Positions 1-7,030 of a DNA stretch of 12,482 nt are shown in pieces (positions within the stretch are counted from its first letter, which is position 1; each line of letters begins with the position of its first letter). The stretch lies in contig JBGQFD010000105.1 of assembly GCA_041496705.1 (NCBI GenBank), forward strand, positions 1-12,482. The letters run 5' to 3'. A program made the translations under genes and the position numbers. The DNA comes from VBDM01 sp041496705 (GTDB taxonomy: Bacteria > Pseudomonadota > Gammaproteobacteria > Burkholderiales > SG8-39). The notes below the pieces were generated by a model. That model searched no databases and was not told where the DNA came from. It saw only the letters and a program-made list of their open reading frames with translations.

Positions 1-629
1 AGGTACCCCTGCCCCGTCGGTCCCAGCATCGAGAAGAAATTCGACAATCCTTCCGCGCTGGTGATCGACACCGCCTCGACGCCGCCGCGCTGCCAGCGCG
101 CAAGGAGCGGACCGGTGTCCTGGTCGGGCCGAACCCGGCGATAGCATTCGGCGTACTCGACGCGCCCCCCGCGCGCCTGCAGCACTGCGCGCAGCCACTC
201 GCGGCCGCCCTCTCCTCGAAAAATCACCACCGAGCGACCGCGCAGGTCCAAGAGCTCGGGCAGCGCGGCGAGCGCTTCGCTGTCGGCCTGCTCCTCCGGC
301 GCGATCACCGAGGCGAATCCGCGCCGCTCGAGCGCCTTGGCGGTGCCGGCGCCGACCGCTGCGACGCTCAAAGCCTCGGGCCAGGCGCGACCGGCCGATG
401 CGAGTCCGTGCATCACCGCGGTCGGGCTTACGAAAATCGCCATGTCGAAAGTGTCGAGGCGCGCAAGGAGCCTGGCAAGCGCCTCGGGATGTTCGGTAGG
501 GACTGTTTCGATCGTGGGGAACAGCACCGGCTCTCCTCCGGCCGCCTGTATCAAAGCGGCGAGCGCAAGCGCGTGCTCGCGCGGCCGGGTGATCACGACC
601 CCGCGTCCCGACAGCGGCCCGGAGCTCAT
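1..629 (-). CDS. hemD: Uroporphyrinogen-III synthase, C-terminus cut off by window edge
   Basis: HemD closes the linear tetrapyrrole hydroxymethylbilane with inversion of ring D, giving uroporphyrinogen III, the branch point to heme, siroheme and cobalamin. It acts in the cytoplasm. The ATG at 629 overlaps the hemC stop as ATGA. Reading on gives 209 residues with no stop before the window edge. The N-terminus (MSSGPLSGRGVVITRP) has the family's opening strand VVITRP. Later come FVSPTAVMHGL, a GAGTAKAL turn and, near the edge, SITSAEGLSNFF, which matches the conserved TS.EGL segment of the family. Full-length homologues are usually about 250-265 residues, so roughly 45-55 residues lie outside the window. 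Primary sequence conservation in HemD is low, so the call rests on these motifs together with the position directly after hemC. Only a weak GGAA precedes the ATG, which suggests translational coupling to hemC. Confidence 0.9.
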   Translation of the reverse strand, partial: MSSGPLSGRGVVITRPREHALALAALIQAAGGEPVLFPTIETVPTEHPEALARLLARLDTFDMAIFVSPTAVMHGLASAGRAWPEALSVAAVGAGTAKALERRGFASVIAPEEQADSEALAALPELLDLRGRSVVIFRGEGGREWLRAVLQARGGRVEYAECYRRVRPDQDTGPLLARWQRGGVEAVSITSAEGLSNFFSMLGPTGQGY

Positions 630-1555
630 GAATTCCGGGCGAGGATGGCGTCGGCCCCCTGGCGGCGCAGTTCTGCCGCGAGTGCCTCGCCCAGTTCTTC
701 CGGCAACGCCGCAGCCCCGGTCAGTTCTGCACGCACGACCTCGCGTCCGTCGCGCGTCGCGACCAGGCCGCGCAGGCGGATCTCGCTGCCGCTCGCGACG
801 GCGTAAGCGGCGAGCGGCAACCGGCAGTCGCCCGACAGGGAGCGGCTGACGGCGCGCTCGGCGCGTACGCAGGCAGACGTGGCGGCGTCTTCGAGGACTG
901 CCAGCCACTCGCGCAAATCGCTTCTCGCCTCGCGGCACTCGATGGCAAGAGCGCCCTGCCCGGGCGCTGGCAGGCTCTGCTCCGGTTCGAGCATGGCGCG
1001 GATGCGGCCGGCGAGACCCAAGCGTTTGAGTCCGGCCGCCGCGAGAACGATCGCGTGGCATTCGCCGCGATCGAGCTTCGCGAGCCTGGTCTCGAGGTTG
1101 CCGCGCAGCGGTTCCACTCGCAGCCCGGGCTGACGTTCCCGCAATTGCGCCTCGCGCCGCAGGCTGGAGGTTCCGACAACGCTGCCGGCGCGCAGGGATT
1201 CGAGACTCGCAGCGTGGTTCGAAACGAAGCAGTCGCGCGGGTCTTCCCTGACGGGAATCGCCGCCAGGCAGAAGGCCGCCGGCAGGTGCATCGGGACGTC
1301 CTTGGCGGAGTGCACGGCGAGATCGGCACGACCGTCCTCGAGCGCCGTCTCGAGCTCCTTGACGAACAAGCCCTTGCCGCCGATGTCGGCCAGCGGACGG
1401 TCGAGGACGCGGTCGCCTTGCGTGGTCATCCCGAGAACGCCGACCTCGCAATCGGGGTAGACCCGGCGAAGCTCGGCAGCAATATGCCTAGCCTGCCACA
1501 TCGCCAGCGTGCTGCGCCGCGAGGCAATGACGATCTTTTCAGGGGCGCGCTTCAC
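626..1555 (-). CDS. hemC: Hydroxymethylbilane synthase (porphobilinogen deaminase)
   Basis: HemC joins four porphobilinogen molecules into hydroxymethylbilane on a covalently bound dipyrromethane cofactor. The 309-residue product has all the hallmarks: KIVIASRRSTLAMWQA near the N-terminus, HSAKDVP with the catalytic Asp at about residue 86, GTSSLRR at 129-134, an RGNLETRL block, PAPGQGALAIE, and SGDCRLPLAAYA with the cofactor-binding Cys at about residue 244. Length matches the family (about 310). I chose the GTG at 1555 over an upstream in-frame ATG at 1594. GAGGA sits 5 nt before the GTG, the family normally starts just before KIVIASR, and the longer form would overlap the response-regulator gene by about 30 bp. 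The start lies 8 nt after that gene's stop, and the end overlaps hemD, so all are very probably one transcript. Confidence 0.97.
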   Translation of the reverse strand: MKRAPEKIVIASRRSTLAMWQARHIAAELRRVYPDCEVGVLGMTTQGDRVLDRPLADIGGKGLFVKELETALEDGRADLAVHSAKDVPMHLPAAFCLAAIPVREDPRDCFVSNHAASLESLRAGSVVGTSSLRREAQLRERQPGLRVEPLRGNLETRLAKLDRGECHAIVLAAAGLKRLGLAGRIRAMLEPEQSLPAPGQGALAIECREARSDLREWLAVLEDAATSACVRAERAVSRSLSGDCRLPLAAYAVASGSEIRLRGLVATRDGREVVRAELTGAAALPEELGEALAAELRRQGADAILARNS

Positions 1556-1563
1556 TAGAGTCC

Positions 1564-2316
1564 TCAGCTGACCAGTGCTTTCACCTGCGCCCACTGACGG
1601 CGGCTTACCGGGAGTCTCTCGTCGCTGCCCTCCAGCACGACCGACCAGCCCGCCTCTCCCTCGGTTTCGGCGCTGCGCTCGAAGCCGCGGATCAGCCGCC
1701 GCGCCGCCAGGCAGTTTCTGTGAATGCGCACGAATACCCCGCCGAACTCGTGCTCGATCTGCGACAGCGGTTCCTCGACAAGGTGATCGCGCGCGCGCGT
1801 ATGCAGGGTCACGTACTTCAGTTCCGCCCTCAGGTAGATGACCTCCGCCACCGGAACCAGCGTCACGCGGCCGCGCTCGGCGATGCTGAAATGGCGGCGC
1901 GGGGCCGGATCGATGCTCTCGAGCACGCCGCGCGCGAGCCGTGCGCCGGTCGCCGCCTTTTTCAGCGCCGCCAGCAGCCGCGCCGAACGCACCGGCTTGG
2001 TCAGGTAATCCACCGCGTTCACCTCGAACGCCCGGACCGCGTACTGGTCGTGGGCGGTCACGAAGATCACGGCGGGCGGCCGCTCGAGCACCTGCAGGTG
2101 CCGGGCAAACTCGATTCCGCTCATCTCCGGCATGTGAATGTCGACGAAAACCACGTCGGCCTGCGCCGACGCGGCGACCTGCAGGCCTTCGACGCCGTTC
2201 GCGGCTTCGCCGGCGACGAGGTGCGGAACCTCCTCGCGGCAGTCCTCGAGCAGCTCCCGCAGGCGATTTCTCGCCGGCAACTCGTCATCGACGATGACTA
2301 CGCGGAGCGTACTCAC
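1564..2316 (-). CDS. algR: AlgR-type LytTR response regulator
   Basis: This is a two-component transcription regulator of 250 residues (Pseudomonas AlgR is about 248). Residues 1-120 form a receiver domain with the acidic pair D10-D11, phospho-acceptor D59 in VVFVDIHMPEMSG, T87 and K107 in YLTKPV. Residues 145-250 form a LytTR DNA-binding domain (VAEVIYLRAELKYVTLHT, FVRIHRNCLAARRLI). Translation starts at a GTG whose bases overlap the stop of the upstream sensor kinase (GTGA). A GGAAGG lies about 7 nt before it. The frame stays open far upstream, but that part lies inside the kinase gene and is not a receiver sequence. The partner kinase is directly upstream and hemC directly downstream. The symbol follows family resemblance and synteny; the target genes here are unknown. 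Confidence 0.9.
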   Translation of the reverse strand: MSTLRVVIVDDELPARNRLRELLEDCREEVPHLVAGEAANGVEGLQVAASAQADVVFVDIHMPEMSGIEFARHLQVLERPPAVIFVTAHDQYAVRAFEVNAVDYLTKPVRSARLLAALKKAATGARLARGVLESIDPAPRRHFSIAERGRVTLVPVAEVIYLRAELKYVTLHTRARDHLVEEPLSQIEHEFGGVFVRIHRNCLAARRLIRGFERSAETEGEAGWSVVLEGSDERLPVSRRQWAQVKALVS

Positions 2317-3335
2317 GGCACCTTCCGGTAAGGCATGATGATGCTGATCTCGTATCGACCGCCGACGACGCGCGTCTCCAGGCTTGCCTCGACGTCGAAG
2401 TGCAGCTGCAGGCGCTCGCGAATGTTGGACAAGGCCATGCGATTGCCCTGGCGGTGCTGGTGTTCCTCGTGATAGGGATTCGAAAGCTGCAGCGCGAGCC
2501 GGTCGCCGCGGCGCGAGATGCGCACCTCGATCACGCCCGGCGTGATGCCGGGTTCGATGCCGTGGTAGACGGCGTTTTCCACCAGCGGCTGCAGCAGCAT
2601 CGGCGGCACGAGCGCGTGCTCCACGCCGGGCTCGACGTCCCACTTCACGTCGAGCCGCTCGCCCAGCCGGAGTTGCTCCAGGTTGAGATATTGCCGACAG
2701 ATCGCCACCTCGTCGCCGAGGGTGGTCAGGTCGCGATTGTCCGCCATGACCGTGCGGAACAGCTCGGCCAGGTCTTCCAGGGCCGCTTCGGCCCGCTTCG
2801 GATCCTTTCGCACCAGAGACAGCACCGCGTTGAGACTGTTGAACAGGAAATGCGGGCGAATGCGCGCCTGCAGTGCCTGCAGCCGAGCCTCGGAGAGCGC
2901 CGGCGAGAAGGCACGGTTGCGAAGATAGAAGTACCAGGCGAGCAAACCCGTGGCAAGTATCGCGAAGACTAGGCTGCCGGCAAGCTCACGCCAGTCCCCG
3001 TTTCCCCCCAGCCGGCCCTGGAAGGGAAAGAACGCCGCAGTGGCCGCAAGCGCCACGGCTCCGACCGCGAGTACGCCCGAGCGATACTCGAGTCGCGCGA
3101 GCAGCGGCGATCCTGCGTAGAGCACGATCACGACCAGCAGAAGCACCGGCTCCAGCTGTCCGGCAATCTCGGTAAATTTCCCGGCGAAGTCCGCGAATTC
3201 CCTGGAACGCGCCATGGCAAACAGCAGCGCGAGTGCGTTAGCCAGAACCAGTACGCGCGACATCACGCCCAGATTGCGGAAATCGGGCAGGGCGTTGGGC
3301 AGGGCGTTTTGCCGTATACTTTGCATTTTTCGCAT
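2313..3335 (-). CDS. algZ: AlgZ/LytS-family membrane sensor histidine kinase
   Basis: This sensor kinase (340 residues from the chosen start) presumably phosphorylates the AlgR-type regulator encoded next. Four hydrophobic segments at about residues 24-42, 62-79, 87-105 and 118-137 predict an inner-membrane domain with no large external loop. A His_kinase-type region follows, with RPHFLFNSLNAV holding the acceptor His at about 162. The atypical ATP-binding region carries the N-box LLQPLVENAVYHGI and a later NRMALSNIRERLQLHF G-box-like block. The start is uncertain. ATG 3335 has a poor GGCGGA upstream, ATG 3326 lies three codons later, and a TTG at 3398 extends the frame but overlaps a possible promoter. 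A 12-bp tandem duplication near the start produces NALPNALPDF. The gene ends inside the GTGA overlap with the regulator. Confidence 0.88.
   Translation of the reverse strand: MRKMQSIRQNALPNALPDFRNLGVMSRVLVLANALALLFAMARSREFADFAGKFTEIAGQLEPVLLLVVIVLYAGSPLLARLEYRSGVLAVGAVALAATAAFFPFQGRLGGNGDWRELAGSLVFAILATGLLAWYFYLRNRAFSPALSEARLQALQARIRPHFLFNSLNAVLSLVRKDPKRAEAALEDLAELFRTVMADNRDLTTLGDEVAICRQYLNLEQLRLGERLDVKWDVEPGVEHALVPPMLLQPLVENAVYHGIEPGITPGVIEVRISRRGDRLALQLSNPYHEEHQHRQGNRMALSNIRERLQLHFDVEASLETRVVGGRYEISIIMPYRKVP
3285..3308. repeat. 12-bp perfect tandem duplication inside algZ 5' end
   Basis: The unit GGGCAGGGCGTT occurs twice head to tail. Because 12 is a multiple of three, the algZ frame is kept and the protein gains a repeated NALP. 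It precedes the first membrane segment and looks like a slippage product. Confidence 0.85.
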
Positions 3336-3498
3336 GCCGGATCCGCCGGTTGCGGCCGCGAATTGGCGCGATTCGTACTTTGGACATTTTACAGTCAACC
3401 ATGGCGGTCAAGCCCGCATCTGCCCGAGAGCACCCCGGGACGTTCCTTCTGCGACGCGACGCAGGCGCCATCCAGCCGCCGCGCCGCCTGCCTCCGCA
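3336..3498. other. Divergent intergenic region algZ / argH
   Basis: This spacer must hold promoters for both the leftward algZ operon and rightward argH. I see the minus-strand TAAAAT described separately. For argH there is no convincing -35/-10 pair; TTGGCG at 3363 with CATTTT 16 bp further on is only a weak match. No RNA gene, repeat array or small ORF with a ribosome binding site stands out. Confidence 0.5.
3386..3391 (-). promoter_or_regulatory. Possible -10 element for the algZ-algR-hemCD operon
   Basis: On the minus strand TAAAAT stands about 50 nt upstream of the proposed algZ ATG, in an AT-richer patch of otherwise GC-rich sequence. A TTGACC lies 14 bp upstream, which is shorter than the usual 16-18 bp spacing, so the pair is suboptimal. 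It is the best candidate I can see in the divergent spacer. Confidence 0.3.
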
Positions 3499-4935
3499 AT
3501 GAAGACCAGGAAGCCCTGGTCGGGGCGCTTTGCCGAGCCCGTATCGGAACTCGTCAAGCGCTATACGGCGTCGGTGGAGTTCGACCGGCGGCTGGCGCCC
3601 CAGGATATCCGCGCCTCGCTCGCTCATGCGCGCATGCTGCGGGCCTGCGGGATTCTGTCGCGCGCTGACCTCCGGGCCATAGAACGCGGCCTGGCTGCGA
3701 TCTCCAGGGAGATCGCCTCCGGGAAGTTCCGCTGGTCGCTCGACGCCGAGGATGTTCACGTCAACATCGAGCGCAGGCTCATAGCCCTGGTGGGCGAGGC
3801 GGGCAAACGCCTGCACACGGCGCGCTCGCGCAACGACCAGGTGGCGACTGACCTGAGATTGTGGCTGCGCGAAGCCCTGGACGAAATTCGCGCCCTCCTG
3901 AAGGCCCTGCAGGGCAAGGTTCTGGACCAGGCAGAGAAGCACGCCGCCACGGCGATGCCCGGTTTCACTCACCTGCAGGTGGCCCAACCGGTGACCTTCG
4001 GCCACCACATGCTCGCGTATTTCGATATGCTGGAGCGCGACCGCTCGCGGTTTGCAGACTGCCGCAGGCGCCTCAACCGTCTTCCGTTGGGGGCCGCCGC
4101 GCTTGCCGGAACCTCCTTTCCGATCGATCGCGCGCGGGTCGCGCGCGAGCTCGGATTCGACGCGCCCAGTGAGAATTCTCTGGACGCCGTGTCGGACCGG
4201 GACTTCGCCATCGAGTTCTGTGCGTGCGCGGCCCTCGCCATGGTCCACGTGTCGCGTTTTTGCGAAGAACTGGTGCTCTGGACCAATCCCCGCTTCGGCT
4301 TCGTCAGCCTTCCGGACCGCTTCTGCACCGGGTCGTCGATCATGCCGCAGAAGAAGAATCCCGACGTGCCCGAACTCGCGCGCGGCAAGACCGGGAGGGT
4401 CGCCGGGGATCTCGTCGCATTGCTGACGCTGATGAAGGGACAGCCCCTTGCCTACAACAAGGACAACCAGGAGGACAAGGAACCACTCTTCGATGCGGCC
4501 GACACGCTTCGCGACACCCTGGCGGTCTTCGTCGAGCTGGTCGCCGGCCTGCGTGTCAATGTCGCGGCTATGCGGGCGGCGGCCGACGAGGGCTACTCCA
4601 CAGCAACCGACCTCGCCGACTACCTGGTGCGCAAGGGACTGCCGTTTCGCGACGCGCACGAGGCGGCTGCCCGGGCCGTGCGGTGTGCAGAAGACTCGAA
4701 GCTGAAACTCGCGCAGCTGCCGCTCGCAGCGTTGCGCCGCTTCTCGCCCAAGATCGCCAAGGACGTCCACTCGGTTCTTACTCTCGAGGGTTCGATCGCC
4801 GCCCGTGCCCACTTCGGCGGAACGGCGCCCTCGCAGGTGCGCGCCGCCATCCGGCGCGCACGCAGGACCCTGCGCGCTGACGCTGGCGAACGCCCGCCTC
4901 ACCGCGGTATGAGCCCGCCGCCGCGGCGGTCGTGA
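3499..4935 (+). CDS. argH: Argininosuccinate lyase
   Basis: ArgH cleaves argininosuccinate to arginine and fumarate, the last step of arginine synthesis, as a cytoplasmic homotetramer. The 478-residue product begins MKTRKPWSGRFAEP, the usual family opening. It shows HTARSRNDQ, then GFTHLQVAQPVTFGHHML with the catalytic His at about 158, and the fumarase/lyase superfamily signature GSSIMPQKKNPD at 278-289, which holds the catalytic Ser loop. DLADYLVRKGLPFRDAHE is the usual C-terminal domain segment. After the normal end (ARAHFGGTAPSQVRAAI) there is an Arg/Pro-rich tail of about 15-20 residues, making it slightly longer than the usual 457-465. The frame is open upstream, but only this ATG matches the family start; no clear Shine-Dalgarno precedes it. 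The stop overlaps the next gene (GTGA). Confidence 0.97.
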   Translation: MKTRKPWSGRFAEPVSELVKRYTASVEFDRRLAPQDIRASLAHARMLRACGILSRADLRAIERGLAAISREIASGKFRWSLDAEDVHVNIERRLIALVGEAGKRLHTARSRNDQVATDLRLWLREALDEIRALLKALQGKVLDQAEKHAATAMPGFTHLQVAQPVTFGHHMLAYFDMLERDRSRFADCRRRLNRLPLGAAALAGTSFPIDRARVARELGFDAPSENSLDAVSDRDFAIEFCACAALAMVHVSRFCEELVLWTNPRFGFVSLPDRFCTGSSIMPQKKNPDVPELARGKTGRVAGDLVALLTLMKGQPLAYNKDNQEDKEPLFDAADTLRDTLAVFVELVAGLRVNVAAMRAAADEGYSTATDLADYLVRKGLPFRDAHEAAARAVRCAEDSKLKLAQLPLAALRRFSPKIAKDVHSVLTLEGSIAARAHFGGTAPSQVRAAIRRARRTLRADAGERPPHRGMSPPPRRS

Positions 4936-5816
4936 TTCGATCCACGGAACTCGTCGCCGCGATCGAAGCGGCGATTTCCGCAGCGGACCGTCCTTTCCAT
5001 CTCGAGCGCGCCGACGCCGCGCCAGGAGGCTGCATACACCGGGCCTACATTCTGCAGGGGAGCGGCAACCGCTACTTCGCCAAATTCAACGCTGCGTCGC
5101 AGGCGGACACCTTCGCCGCAGAGGCGGACGGCCTGACGGCGCTCGCGGCAGCCGGCGCTCGCGTGCCGTCGTCACTTTGCCGCGGCACTGCTGGCGCGCA
5201 AGCCTTTCACGTCCTCGAATACCTGGACCTCGGACATCAGGGCGATCCTGCGGCGCTGGCACGGACGCTTGCCGCCGTACACGCGGTGCACTGCGAAAGC
5301 TACGGCTGGCCCCGGGACAACTATATCGGCACCTCGCCGCAATGCAACCGTCGATCGGTTTCCTGGTTCCAGTTCTGGGGCGAGGCGCGACTCGCGTCGC
5401 AACTGGAACTGGCAGGGCGCAACCGCATGGGCCCGACTCTGGCGCGAAAAGGGGAGCGTCTGATCGCCGCACTGCCGCGATTGCTCGGCAGCCATGCGCC
5501 CGCGCCGTCAATGCTGCACGGCGACTTGTGGAGCGGTAACGCGGGATTCCTCGCCGACGGGACGCCGGTGATCTTCGACCCCGCCGTCTACTGCGGAGAC
5601 TCCGAAGCCGACCTCGCGATGACCGAGCTCTTCGGCGGGTTTGCACCGGTCTTCTACTCGGCGTACCGGGAGATCGCCCCGCCAGCCCCCGGATATCCGG
5701 TGAGGAAGACACTCTATAACCTGTACCATGTACTGAATCACGCCAACTTGTTCGGCGGGGCGTACGCGGGGCAGGCGGAGCGGATGATGGATCAGCTTCT
5801 CGCCGAAACGGGCTAG
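4932..5816 (+). CDS. Fructosamine kinase family protein (YniA-like)
   Basis: The family (fructosamine-3-kinase / ketosamine-3-kinase) phosphorylates sugars attached to protein lysines by glycation, which destabilises and removes them. Bacterial members are about 285-295 residues; this one has 294. Visible features are a P-loop-like PGGCIHRAYIL at 31-41, the ATP-binding Lys in YFAKFN (about 51), AEADGL, EYLDLG, an N-terminal-lobe to C-lobe transition with WPRDNYIGTSPQ, the catalytic loop MLHGDLWSGNAG (Asp about 198) and IFDPAVYCGDSEADLAM, equivalent to the metal-binding DFG region. It starts at GTG 4932 in a GTGA overlap with the argH stop, so translation is probably coupled to argH. The P-loop Cys34 matches the position of a redox-switch Cys known from eukaryotic FN3Ks. 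The substrate in this organism is not known. Confidence 0.9.
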   Translation: MIRSTELVAAIEAAISAADRPFHLERADAAPGGCIHRAYILQGSGNRYFAKFNAASQADTFAAEADGLTALAAAGARVPSSLCRGTAGAQAFHVLEYLDLGHQGDPAALARTLAAVHAVHCESYGWPRDNYIGTSPQCNRRSVSWFQFWGEARLASQLELAGRNRMGPTLARKGERLIAALPRLLGSHAPAPSMLHGDLWSGNAGFLADGTPVIFDPAVYCGDSEADLAMTELFGGFAPVFYSAYREIAPPAPGYPVRKTLYNLYHVLNHANLFGGAYAGQAERMMDQLLAETG

Positions 5817-5832
5817 CTGCGGGACCCTAGCC
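5811..5832. terminator. Possible shared hairpin between convergent genes
   Basis: GGCTAG (5811-5816) and CTAGCC (5827-5832) form a 6-bp inverted repeat with a 10-nt loop, and each arm contains the TAG stop of one of the two converging genes. No T-run follows on either strand, so terminator function is doubtful. Confidence 0.25.
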
Positions 5833-6135
5833 TGCGAGAAGTTTCTGCAACTCTCCGGACTGGTACATCTCGCCCAAGATGTCCGACCCGCCGACGAATT
5901 CGCCCTTGACGTAGAGCTGCGGGATTGTCGGCCAGTTGGCGTAATCCTTGATGCCCTGGCGCACGTCGGCGTCCTCGAGCACGTTGACGGTCAGCATCTC
6001 GGTGACCCCGCAGGCCTTGAGTATCTGCACCACGTTCGCCGAGAACCCGCACTGCGGGGCCTGCGGCGTGCCCTTCATGTACAGCACGACCGGGTGCCCG
6101 GTCACCTGACTCCTGATGCGTTCCTTGACGTCCAT
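5827..6135 (-). CDS. grxD: Monothiol glutaredoxin, CGFS type
   Basis: Grx4/GrxD-type proteins bind and pass on [2Fe-2S] clusters, often with BolA partners, rather than acting as general thiol reductants. The 102-residue product has the diagnostic CGFS at 29-32 after KGTPQAPQ, the glutathione-binding WPTIPQLYVKGEFVGG and SDILGEMYQSGEL, all in the standard order. The ATG at 6135 is preceded by GAGGTGA at good spacing. An upstream extension in frame adds sequence unlike any glutaredoxin and is rejected. It lies 58 bp downstream of prmC and is probably the last gene of the hemA-prfA-prmC-grxD run, an order commonly seen in betaproteobacteria. It converges on the fructosamine kinase gene with only 10 bp between stops. 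Confidence 0.96.
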   Translation of the reverse strand: MDVKERIRSQVTGHPVVLYMKGTPQAPQCGFSANVVQILKACGVTEMLTVNVLEDADVRQGIKDYANWPTIPQLYVKGEFVGGSDILGEMYQSGELQKLLAG

Positions 6136-6193
6136 GCTCACCTCGGCTGCCGATGAAATCAACGGGGAGTCTAGCCGCTCGCCGCAGGTGAGG

Positions 6194-7027
6194 TCAACCG
6201 CGCCATCGGCCAGCGCACACCCGTGCCACGCCAGCGAGATCCGCGACGTCATCGACCTGCGTGTAGCCGAGGTCCCTGAACAGCGCGAGGCAGCGCTCGC
6301 CCTGGTCGTATCCGTGTTCCAGCATCAACCATCCGCCGGCGCGCATCCTGCCGCGCGCCTGCGTCGCGATGGCTTCGACGCATTTCATGCCGCTCGCGCC
6401 GCCCACCAGGGCAAGGTGCGGCTCGAAACGCACGTCGCCCGATCGCAGATGCCGGTCCTCCGCCTCGATGTAAGGGGGGTTGGAGACGATGAGATCGAAC
6501 TGCCCGGACCCGATGGCGTCGAACCAGTCGCCTTGCATGAACTCTACGCTCGCAGCGCATCGGCGCGCATTTTCCCGCGCGATCTGCAAGGCGGCCGGGG
6601 AAATATCGGTGGCGGTGATGCGCCAATCGGGGCGCGCCACTGCAAGCGCCAGGGCGATGGCGCCGCTCCCGGTGCCCAGTTCGAGAACGCGCGCCGGTTC
6701 TGCTGCAGGGATGCGCTCGAGGGCGAGGTCGACCAAGCGCTCGGTCTCCGGCCGCGGGATCAGCACATCCGGCGTGACGCGTAGCCCAATCCCGTAGAAC
6801 TCGCGCCAGCCCGCGATGTACGCAACCGGCTCGCCGCGACGCCGTCGCGCGAACCAGTCCGACGCCTTCGCCGCCAGAGACGGTTCGACCGGCCGCTCGG
6901 GGTGAGCGATCAGATACGCGCGTCCGCGTGCGAGCACCTCACCTAGCAGCAGTTCTGCCTCCGCGCGTGGCAGCCCCGAAACGTGCAGCAGGCTGCCAAT
7001 GCGGGTGTCGGCCGCGACTGTGCTCAC
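6194..7027 (-). CDS. prmC: Peptide chain release factor N5-glutamine methyltransferase
   Basis: PrmC (HemK) methylates the Gln of the GGQ motif in RF1 and RF2 using S-adenosylmethionine, raising peptide-release efficiency. The 277-residue protein has an N-terminal helical substrate-binding part (residues 1-75, ending GEPVAYIAGWREFYG), the linker LIPRPETERLVD, the SAM-binding motif VLELGTGSGAIALAL at 114-128 and the catalytic NPPY at 183-186, followed by EPHLALVGG. Length fits the family. The GTG start lies 3 bp after the prfA stop. A GAGG sits almost on top of the start and an AAGG slightly further up, so initiation probably relies on coupling to prfA termination. Its substrate RF1 is encoded immediately upstream. 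Confidence 0.96.
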   Translation of the reverse strand: MSTVAADTRIGSLLHVSGLPRAEAELLLGEVLARGRAYLIAHPERPVEPSLAAKASDWFARRRRGEPVAYIAGWREFYGIGLRVTPDVLIPRPETERLVDLALERIPAAEPARVLELGTGSGAIALALAVARPDWRITATDISPAALQIARENARRCAASVEFMQGDWFDAIGSGQFDLIVSNPPYIEAEDRHLRSGDVRFEPHLALVGGASGMKCVEAIATQARGRMRAGGWLMLEHGYDQGERCLALFRDLGYTQVDDVADLAGVARVCAGRWRG

Positions 7028-7030
7028 GCC

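Noticed and set aside
1556..1594. Longer hemC from ATG 1594
   Set aside because: It would overlap the regulator gene, adds residues absent from the family, and the GTG at 1555 has a GAGGA at ideal spacing.
2317..2643. N-terminal extension of the response regulator
   Set aside because: The extra residues come from the shadow frame of the sensor kinase; the receiver domain begins at the GTG at 2316, which has a good ribosome binding site.
3238..4902. A 554-codon open frame antisense to argH
   Set aside because: argH is certain from catalytic motifs. The antisense product has no family features, is rich in Arg/Gly/His as expected from GC-rich complementary codons, and lacks a ribosome binding site.
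6136..6252. Longer grxD from 6252
   Set aside because: The extension overlaps the end of prmC and is not glutaredoxin-like; ATG 6135 has a clear GAGGTGA.
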